Both the position numbers and the translations under genes were made by a program. DNA of 64,000 nucleotides from NCBI RefSeq assembly GCF_000227115.2, contig NC_016481.1, forward strand, positions 885,259-949,258, in the 5' to 3' direction. This DNA is from Naumovozyma dairenensis CBS 421 (taxonomy: Eukaryota; Ascomycota; Saccharomycetes; Saccharomycetales; Saccharomycetaceae). Within the stretch, counting starts at the first letter, position 1. Each line of letters opens with the position of its first letter. Below, in pieces: positions 57,601 to 64,000 of the stretch. The notes beneath the pieces are model-generated. The model ran no database searches and had not been told where the DNA came from. It saw only the letters and a list, made by a program, of their open reading frames with translations.

Positions 57601-58786
57601 ATATGATGCGTTAGGTGAAGATGATGAAAGAATTGTAGGTTATGATGAGGATGTACCGCATGCAAAATCTTTCCAAAGTGGTGTTCTATTGATTAACCCC
57701 TTGACTTGGAATGTTATTGACTCTAAAACCTTTGGCAAAAACACATTGGTAAATGATATGCGTTCAATGCTAATTCAAGTGAATTCAAAAGCAAGAAGGA
57801 AGAGGGAATATATAATAGCAGGTGTAACACATATTGGCACTGAAGATTTACCACCAACTGGAGCATTCCACATTTATGATATAACAGAAGTTGTCCCTGA
57901 ACCTGGTAAGCCAGATACCAACTATAGGCTTAAAGAAGTTTTCAAAGAAGAAGTAAGGGGAATTGTGAGTACTGTTTGTGAGATAAGTGGTAGGTTTTTG
58001 GTAAATCAAAGTCAAAAAGTAATGGTTAGAGATGCTCAAGAAGATAACTCTGTGGTTCCCGTTGCATTCTTAGATATCCCTGTTTTTATCAATGATGCAA
58101 AAAGTTTTGGTGATTTTTTAATATTAGGTGATGCTATGCAAGGGTTACATTTTATTGGGTTTGATGCTGAACCATATAGAATGATCAATCTTGGTAAATC
58201 TGTAACCAAATTCGAAACTGTTTCAGTGGAATTTGTAGTAAATGGTGGAGATCTTTATTTTGCTCTTACTGATAGGAATAATATTTTACATGTTCTCAAG
58301 TATGCGCCAGACGAATTGAATTCTCTTTCTGGTCAAAAACTAGTCCATTGTTCTAGTTTTAATCTCTTTTCCGGTAATTCATCTCTTCTCTTACTGCCTA
58401 AAAATGAAGAATTTGAGGACACAAAGAATGCACCACTGACGTTCCAAACTATCGGTGGCCAAGTTGATGGATCTATCTTTAAGGTAATACCATTAAGAGA
58501 AGATACATATAGAAGACTATATGTTATTCAACAACACATGAATGATAAAGAACCCCAGTTAGGTGGGTTGAACCCCAGAATGGAGAGATTAAGTAATGAA
58601 TACTACCAACTTTGTCATGTTATGAGACCAATGCTAGATTTTAACATTATACGAAGGTTTTCCGAGCTACCTATTGATAGAAGGACAAGAGTTGCAAAGA
58701 GAGCCGGTCAAAGAGCCCATTATGAAATATGGAGAGATATGATTAACGTCGAATTTTCTTTAAGATCTTTGCGTGCGAATGACTAG
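54620..58786 (+). CDS. CFT1: Cleavage and polyadenylation factor subunit Cft1
   Basis: The 1388-residue protein (1357 in S. cerevisiae) is the CPSF160 orthologue, a three-beta-propeller scaffold of the polymerase module of CPF that with Pfs2 and Yth1 binds pre-mRNA 3' ends. It starts MNVYDDVLDPTVVSHS as in S. cerevisiae. Acidic loops lie near 175-195 and 500-520. Strongly conserved blocks are LRRDATTVY, HVSVMDPYIL, NPRMERL near the end and LDFNIIRRF. The ATG at 54620 was chosen over the upstream TTG extension because it matches the known start. Confidence 0.95.
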   Translation: MNVYDDVLDPTVVSHSITGHFTTRAELELLVIRTNILSIYHLETILSPRSNTSSSQLETIEDATVTTSKQAKLFLINEFKLNGKVQDIASIPLGNSSSLECILLSTGTAKLSILNFDPSINSFETLSLHYYEEKFKDISLVSLAKKSQLRMDPLNRCLLMFNNDVMALLPLHSNNEDEEEEEEDENEEDEVLDNYEANLSKTSPNKRIKYNNNQFEGKSKIFNINKLHEDVKNISDIQFLNNFNKPTIAVLYQPTLTWAGNVQLNPLPTHFMIFTLDILSENSTNNANHTTENNNNDLNLIIIAKLKELAWDWFKIIPISNGCVVIGNNEIAYIDNTGVLQSIILLNSFADKNLKKTRIIDESKFQIFFNENVTHVWSPSTSKNKTTEDDETLLLMDAQSNLYYVRLEAEGRLLTKFDIINLPIVNDVLRENCNPTCISRLDSNATNSTMDLFIGFLSGDSLVVRLNNLKSAIDTRDEHSESNEHTQLNGFDEEDEDNLYSDDEVDVEDARSKRDMETIIHTVQPFDIEYLTSLKNIGPITSLTVGKVSSLDLNVKGLQNPNKNEFSIVTTSGNSTGSHLNVIQQTVQPIVEKALKFISVTQIWNLKIKNKDKYLVTTDSTKSKSDIYDIDNNFSLHKEGRLRRDATTVYIAMFGDGKRVVQITTNHLYLFDTNFRRLTAIKFDFEVVHVSVMDPYILITVSRGDIKIYELDATHKRKLFRVDLPDILKEMVITSGVILKSNMCNEFLNPSDDSDEEHLLFTFVTADNQIIFFTRQHNDRIFQLNGVDQLKESLFVSTYQLPDEVIPDPSIKQVMINKIGQNNKEEYLTILTFGGEIYQYKKSSSRHSRFFKSITRSGLAITGAPNNAYAKGVSSIERVMHYISDYNGYSVIFITGSVPYMLIREDDSVPRIFQFANLSIVSMARWGKNSIMCVDNLKNARIYGLDHANIYYGNKLSIRKIKISDSLEDYMTLTKITYHEKTQMFLVSYAKETEYDALGEDDERIVGYDEDVPHAKSFQSGVLLINPLTWNVIDSKTFGKNTLVNDMRSMLIQVNSKARRKREYIIAGVTHIGTEDLPPTGAFHIYDITEVVPEPGKPDTNYRLKEVFKEEVRGIVSTVCEISGRFLVNQSQKVMVRDAQEDNSVVPVAFLDIPVFINDAKSFGDFLILGDAMQGLHFIGFDAEPYRMINLGKSVTKFETVSVEFVVNGGDLYFALTDRNNILHVLKYAPDELNSLSGQKLVHCSSFNLFSGNSSLLLLPKNEEFEDTKNAPLTFQTIGGQVDGSIFKVIPLREDTYRRLYVIQQHMNDKEPQLGGLNPRMERLSNEYYQLCHVMRPMLDFNIIRRFSELPIDRRTRVAKRAGQRAHYEIWRDMINVEFSLRSLRAND

Positions 58787-59129
58787 ATATATTGCTCTTC
58801 GTAAAGAATGAATATTTTATAGACAGACTTTTCTACAAGATATATAACACTGGTTAAACGCTACTTACTATGTACGCACATTGTGCGAATATACATATAT
58901 ATATATATAATCCGTATGAACTTGCTGTTCTCCGAAGCGAACACCCATATAGAGCATATAAGAACAATGAATGACACAGACAAAATATTGAACTACTCCC
59001 TAGTATATAAAAAGAATCATCAATTGAAGAACAAATCGTTACAACGGCAATTATCACCATCGATTGGCATCATGAAGAATAATAAGGTGAGGAATGACGA
59101 TAGGGATAATTCTCAGATAAGTGAATAGA
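58787..59129. other. Junction between CFT1 and retrotransposon remnant
   Basis: An ATG frame at 58916-59128 (70 codons, MNLLFSEANTHIEHIRTMND onward) ends exactly where sequence similar to the retrotransposon begins. It may be the truncated 5' part of a gene or chance. A TATATATATATA run precedes it. It does not resemble GPI11, the neighbour of CFT1 in S. cerevisiae. Confidence 0.3.
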
Positions 59130-60175
59130 CAGGCCCCGTCTCATATAAAGGGTTAGCAGTCCCTGAACAGTCTTCCACAAATTTTCGATAGAACCCAGCC
59201 AAACGTAAGAAACTAGCAGCATCTTTTGGTTCTGGGTTTAGGTCAGTCTACCATAGCTTTCACCTTCCTACTGTCCACATGAATTCCATCTTTGTCAATA
59301 GTATGTCCTAAGAGGTTCACTTTATCCATATAAAAACGACACTCGCTTTTCATTGCATATAATTGAGCCCTTGGAAGACAATCCGATACTAATCCTAAAT
59401 GCATGGTATGCTCATTTTCATTTTTGGAAAATAGCAAAGTATCATCCAAGTATATTGTAACGAAGTTACCAATATAACCCTTTAAAGTTTCATTCATTAA
59501 TCTTTGAAACGTAAAAGGTTCATTAGTTAACCCAAATGGCATAACTTTCCAAATATAGTGACGTTCGTGCGCTACAACGGCAGTCTTATACTGATCCCTA
59601 GGTTTCACTTCTACTTGATGGTAACCACTAACCAGATACAACTAACTAAACATGCAAGCGCCTGACAACATATCAAATAAGTCATCAATCCTCGGTAAAG
59701 GAAATTCACTTTAAACGTTCAACCTTCTAAAATCACAACACAGCCTTTTGGATCCATCTTTCTTGACAACAAATAATACTGGAGCAGCAAATGGAGAGTT
59801 TCCTACTTCAATTCTGCCAGCATCTAAAAGTTCTTGCAGTTGTTTTTCCAGTTCTTTCCTTTCACTAGCACTCGAATACGATATGGTCGCGTAGCAACTG
59901 GGCGACTTCCGGGCAGCAACTTAATTAGATGTTTGATGATCCAACTTCGTGTGGATAAATCGGGTAACTTATCAACAATCACTTTTCCATTTCTCTTAAG
60001 TAATTCTTTTGTCAATTTATGTGATACATTTATCTTTTCATTACAACCTGGTGAAACCCAATATAAATGAGCTTCCATAGCATCCTTAATAGTAAACGAC
60101 GTTTTTAATGCACCGATCATTTTACTTGATCGCTACTTGCCACTAACTTGACTTCTCTAGAGATTATAGACATAG
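59130..60175 (-). pseudogene. Retrotransposon pol remnant (RT)
   Basis: The 5' part (60120-59824) has the protease-RT linker with [15 protein letters not shown], then a frame change near 59870. The next frame has [20 protein letters not shown] and hits a stop at 59711-59713; another stop lies near 59645. The 59641-59243 frame carries SGYHQVEVKPRDQYKTAVV, VMPFGLTNEPFTFQRLMNE and the YLDD catalytic motif. The residue normally an aspartate before LVSGYHQ is tyrosine, so the active site is also damaged. After a stop at 59243, FLRLAGFYRKFVEDC shows the RT connection region. Confidence 0.85.
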
Positions 60176-60239
60176 CATAAATTATTGTAACCAAATATTA
60201 AATCAACATCAAGTTTATTGTTTATTACTATTTTTCTTG

Positions 60240-61019
60240 AAAGGGTTGTTTTGATGTTCCTTGGGACACTCAGCTTTTTATGACCGATTTCACCACATGC
60301 AAAACATTTCAACAATTTGAGTCATGGTCTGGGTATAATTCATATTTAACCCCCTGATTTGGTCAGCCATGGCTTGGTCTTCACGCCCTAACTTCGCCAA
60401 CATTAAACTCCGAGCACTATCCTTTTTGAAGAAGCTTAGAATCAAGTTACGAAGCAGCATTTCTAGTTGTTCAATTGCTTTCGATGACTTAAGTCTCAAA
60501 AACAAGACATCTTGTAATTGAACATCTAAAACATTGGCATTCACGTATTTGTCCTCTAAAATCTTGACAGAATACTCCAGGTCCTGCTTTGAAAGGTCCA
60601 CATGATGTTCTTTCTCCCTGATTTGGCAAGACCACATGAAGAAACTATACGCAGATCCTGTTAAAGATAAACGTACTAAACTTCTAGCGTCCTCACCAAT
60701 CCAAGGTATAGTACCCGCTGCTCTGCTCAACTCATTTTTCAATGTATCGAAAGGGAATTCCGACATAGTTGCACTATCGAACGGTTTTGCCCAATTCTTC
60801 ACATTATCTACAGCTTTCTTTACGTTCTCTAGCTGTTTCCTCATCGTCACTTTCCTTGGATTGTCCTTCTTTAGTGACGTTAGGAACTGGATCAGGACGA
60901 GGCAATCTACTATCAATTTCAACCATCATATGATCTTCAAACTGTTTCGTCATTCCGGTGACCTGATCCAGAATCATTGAGTTAGCTCCTTTAGCATTAG
61001 TACTAGCAGCATCCTCCAT
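60240..61019 (-). pseudogene. Retrotransposon gag remnant
   Basis: Two overlapping frames, 61019-60804 and 60922-60290, cover a Gag capsid-like protein; the coding sense passes from the first to the second near 60830. Capsid-type segments include LVRLSLTGSAYSFFMWSCQI and KQDLEYSVKILEDKYVN. A zinc knuckle starting CFACGEIGHKK is read at 60300-60260, but a further one-base change separates its last cysteine from the rest. Confidence 0.75.
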
Positions 61020-61139
61020 GTCGACATCGTTATCTATAACGCTCCATCAGTAGTCATGACCACTTCATCAGTGTTCACGTCATGCACTACATTGATACCC
61101 TTTTAAATAGGAGTAGTTCCCTAATTCAAAGTATTCTTG

Positions 61140-61543
61140 ATTTATTACGTAAGTAATATATAGTATAATAAATATAACAGATACCCAAAGGGTCCAGCAG
61201 TCAAAGATGTCCCAACATGGTTGCTTATATACGTTACTTTATGACATAGTGTCCAATACAATACAGAACCCTGGCTGCATACTAAGTGGTAATGACACGT
61301 CCGGTGATCAGTCTGACGGAGTCGTTCCGATGGTTGGCCGAACAGTCGATAATCCGTATTGAAAGACTTATAACAAACAGGCTTGGATACAGTGTAGTAA
61401 TGCTAACAGCTAGTTCCTAGACGTAAATTACTTTTATTGGCACTGCAGGTTTGTGCAGTGACCATATTGAGGTAATAGGAGAAACAATGCAATACCGAAA
61501 CAACTTTTACGCCTTACCCGACACTTTTTTGGGAACACTAACA
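61140..61543 (-). repeat. Probable 5' LTR of the retrotransposon
   Basis: The minus-strand sequence from 61543 begins TGTTAGTGTTCCC, as LTRs begin with TG, and has a TATATAAG box at 61231-61224 about 210 bases before gag. The inner end is uncertain because I could not fix a terminal CA or a primer-binding site, and no second LTR is present for comparison. Confidence 0.5.
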
Positions 61544-63105
61544 GGCGAAAAAAGACTGCAATATTTTGTAATGATAACACACTTTTATGTTATCTTGTCA
61601 TAGTGTTACTCAATTTCTTTGGATTTGAAAATAGGATCACGCTTTTAGGAATAAATAAAAGTTTAAAAATTTACCTAAAAGTCTGCGCAAAAAAATGGCC
61701 TTATTTATGAATGGCTTTAACCTCTTAATTCTATTTCAGTTTACTTCAATCCATAACATCTCTGACATTTTTCCTTTGAATGCTTATCTTCAGATCTTTG
61801 TTTAAAGTCCGTCGTTTTAGAAACTACGTAGCTTTCTCTGGGTGATTTCTCGGAGTTTTCTTTTCGAATTGTAGAGGCGTGAGATTGATATTATTATTCG
61901 GTAGTAGGCACATAACCCAGTATAACAGAAAGAAAAACAAAAAAGATAGTTAAGTCAATGCTCCTTCTTTTTATTCGCTAAAGTGGGAAGTGTAAGTCTT
62001 AGGTAAAGCCTTGATGATCAGGCTGTTATGGTTATTTCTCCAAAACAACGTTATGCTATTATATAATATTATTATGTAATGTAAAAAGTCCATAAATAGC
62101 CAAAGGTCCAGTAACCGATGCCTAACGGGTCAAAAATCCCTTAAAATATTATTAGATGACAGAATGTGTGATCTCCATAGCATGTGTGGAAGTAGACTAA
62201 AGGGGCTGAGACTGAGTTGAGCGAGCTCATTATGTCTCCTACGGTATAGCTAGTCCCATATACCTTCCTTAAAGATAATATAAGGTGATACGCATGGACT
62301 ATTGAAATATACTAACCTAATTTCATCAGCTCTGGATGATTCTCTTTATTCCTTTACCAACATAATAGAATCATAATTTCCCTCTTAGCACTCGAGTAAT
62401 CATAAAAGACAGCCTAATAGAGTCGATGAAACACCTATAGTGCAATAACGAAGAAGTAGTTGGCATAATGAAATACAAGACAAAACAAAGTTATGAAGCT
62501 TCCCCATTTATTACTAATAAAAGATACCCCAGGGTTATGCATAATGGTTAAGTAAGTAAAAAAATAGGACATTTAGGAATGTTTTATGTTTTCCAACCAT
62601 ACTCTTATTTACGAAGTTTCTTGTGGGTAAGCCCTACTCGTACACAGATAATAGATATGATGACAAAAAGTGTCCAGGAAATTTTTCCATCGGTGGTATA
62701 CGGCTGTATTTACTTTCTACCATGGTTCAGACATAATGTTACCATCGTCCCCCCGAGTTTGAGTGTTATGATTACAAAAAAGAATTTGCTTTGGTCCAGA
62801 AAAGGCTTCATTTAAGAAAAAGAATAAAGAGTATAAAATCACGTTTGTGTGTATTATTGACTATATACCAGATTTACAACCGTATACTACTGTCAATCAG
62901 ATCATTTTGTGTCTATTTCCAACACTTCTCTCTGTCGACAATAAATGTGTAACATCCTTCTGTGTGGGTAAAGCCATTTATTTCTCGCGACGCACCTGTA
63001 TCTTCAATAAAGTTTCACTTAAAACTCTTTCAACAATGATAATACCAAGTTCTTCTTCTCTAATAAAAGAATTCAGCAAAAACCAATTTAATATATACCA
63101 AAACG
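61544..63105. other. Gene-poor spacer
   Basis: 1.56 kb with no supported gene. A 78-codon ATG frame at 62579-62815 is the longest and has no recognisable features. The stretch 62060-62120 faintly resembles the retrotransposon LTR around 61145-61200, but not enough to call a solo LTR. Confidence 0.45.
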
Positions 63106-63119
63106 ATGCTATCTGCTGA
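63036..63119 (+). promoter_or_regulatory. uORF overlapping the start of the 204-codon gene
   Basis: ATG at 63036 opens a 27-codon frame that ends at TGA 63117-63119, 12 bases past the main ATG at 63106 and in another frame. If present in the mRNA it would strongly limit translation of the main frame. The transcription start is unknown. Confidence 0.35.
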
Positions 63120-63720
63120 TGTAGATAAAGTATTGTCGTTAGAACTACCGTCTTCGACTGAATTGGATTGGTCCCCGTTGGCTCTCTTAGAAGAGAAAAA
63201 GAGAGATTTAAACATGAAAATCAAAGAATTATTATCTACTATTCATGAACGTCAATTCCAAAGTTTCGACGATTATTTCTTGATGCATTATCATAAGTAC
63301 GAACTTACTGCCAACACGGAACCATGTGTTGACGAAACGAGTGTAGTTGAAGAAGATGAACATAAAAACCCAATGATGATTGATACCTCTGATTTACAAA
63401 AAAATAGAGTAACAGCTGGTCTCTCAATGGATTCAATCATCCCAGATATGGTTCAAAGAAGATCAGCGAAGTCAATCGTTAAAGATAATGAAGAAATATC
63501 GGGTAAAATAAGGAAACTTAAACATATTCCCTCTTTACCTAGCGTTGTCGTTCCCAAAATTAGAAAGCCATATAGAATTTCTGATACTTTATTACCTGGA
63601 AACGCAAAATCTAAACTAGAACATGATACCACGTTGTTATATCCAATTAATAATCCAGTTAGCTTAGAAGAAGTCTTCTCAAATGATAAAATCAAGCTCC
63701 TTTTATCTAAGTTTCCTTAA
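63106..63720 (+). CDS. Unrecognised 204-residue protein
   Basis: I do not recognise this family. The frame is intact and ATG-initiated, with low stop density and a mix of conserved-looking blocks, so it is likely a real gene. Residues about 15-60 include LDWSPLALLEEKKRDLNMKI and KELLSTIHERQF, predicted helical or short coiled coil. An acidic linker (about 75-90) follows. A basic patch RRSAKSIVKDN and the block VVVPKIRKPYRISDTLLPGN lie near 125-175, and the end is EEVFSNDKIKLLLSKF. There is no signal peptide, membrane span or zinc motif. The composition would suit a nuclear complex subunit, but that is only a guess. It is not GPI11 or RSC3, the expected next genes. Confidence 0.6.
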   Translation: MLSADVDKVLSLELPSSTELDWSPLALLEEKKRDLNMKIKELLSTIHERQFQSFDDYFLMHYHKYELTANTEPCVDETSVVEEDEHKNPMMIDTSDLQKNRVTAGLSMDSIIPDMVQRRSAKSIVKDNEEISGKIRKLKHIPSLPSVVVPKIRKPYRISDTLLPGNAKSKLEHDTTLLYPINNPVSLEEVFSNDKIKLLLSKFP

Positions 63721-64000
63721 TTTGGATGTGTTAGTAAGTGTTGCCTGGGATAATTACATCTAAATCCCCAAAGGCCAAGGAGAAAACTAGCCAAAGGCTC
63801 TTAGTTGATAATATCAACTTGATAGATACCTGAATCAAGAAAGGATATAGGCCCTTGGTGCATCTCGTATGCAATTTTATGGGCAGGAATGGATAACATA
63901 GAAATTGTCAAAACTAGTCAGTCCATTGATATCACTAACATCATTATTCAAATGTATAGAAAAATAAAGAAATGAAATAGGAACTTTAGTCCGTAATTCT
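63721..64000. other. Right-end non-coding sequence
   Basis: 280 bases to the window edge; I see no gene, RNA or recognisable site. Confidence 0.5.

Larger units (their letters stand above)
59130..61543 (-). mobile_element. Decayed Ty3/gypsy LTR retrotransposon, 3' truncated
   Basis: Minus-strand order is a probable 5' LTR (61543 down to roughly 61140), gag (61019-60240), then the protease-RT linker and reverse transcriptase (about 60175-59130), after which similarity ends. RNase H, integrase and the 3' LTR are missing. Frameshifts and stops occur in both gag and pol, so the copy cannot be autonomous. The gag-then-RT layout with YLDD and FLRLAGFYRKF marks Ty3/gypsy rather than Ty1/copia. No tRNA gene adjoins the 5' end. 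Confidence 0.85.

Noticed and set aside
62060..62300. Solo LTR related to the retrotransposon at 61140-61543
   Set aside because: Only a short stretch around AGCCAAAGGTCCAGTAACCGA is similar, with no recognisable ends.

Overview
The window is nuclear DNA of a budding yeast of the family Saccharomycetaceae. About two dozen compact genes, nearly all intronless, are close matches to named Saccharomyces cerevisiae proteins, and the one clear spliceosomal intron has the budding-yeast signals GTATGT, TACTAAC and TAG. Gene order is a mosaic of what S. cerevisiae carries on chromosome IV (YDR279 to YDR301), chromosome VIII (YHR040 and YHR042) and chromosome XI (RCN1, APE2 and YKL107W). The simplest reading is a post-whole-genome-duplication lineage, Naumovozyma- or Kazachstania-like, that lost a different set of duplicates. 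The species cannot be named from the sequence alone.

Layout. 1-3306 has no intact gene, but 1858-2670 contains open stretches broken by stops and frame changes that look like a decayed gene. 3307-9066 carries RCN1, the intron-containing aminopeptidase APE2 and a YKL107W-like dehydrogenase. 9067-10825 is a long spacer with a (TTTTTA)n tract and a small membrane-protein gene broken by a one-base frame change. 10826-28817 carries NCP1, NSE3, inositol monophosphatase, a YDR286C-like glutaredoxin, ZIP1, DPP1, GCN2 and RTT103; NSE3 to GCN2 is inverted relative to S. cerevisiae. 29126-58786 is HRQ1, SRP101, BCD1, SSD1, DPL1, HDA2, MHR1, ATP5, BFR2, RNH202, PRO1 and CFT1, with SUR2 missing between MHR1 and ATP5. 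59130-61543 is a decayed Ty3/gypsy retrotransposon on the minus strand. 61544-64000 is mostly empty except for one unrecognised 204-residue gene.

The genes do not form one pathway. They cover stress translation control (GCN2), genome stability (NSE3, HRQ1, RNH202), meiosis (ZIP1), RNA processing and ribosome assembly (CFT1, RTT103, BFR2, BCD1, SSD1), mitochondrial function (MHR1, ATP5, YDR286C-like), lipid metabolism (NCP1, DPP1, DPL1, inositol phosphatase), protein targeting (SRP101) and proline synthesis (PRO1).

The most interesting observation is at APE2. Its intron holds a Reb1-type site, a perfect Rpn4 PACE element and an in-frame ATG overlapping the 3' splice site. One gene may therefore make a presequence-bearing form from the spliced message and a cytosolic AAP1-like form from an intronic promoter. 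Several promoters carry textbook sites that fit their genes: URS1 at ZIP1, G1/S boxes at RNH202 and NSE3, PAC and RRPE at BFR2, sterol-element-like boxes at NCP1, and Puf3 sites after two mitochondrial genes. I found no entirely new multi-gene system.
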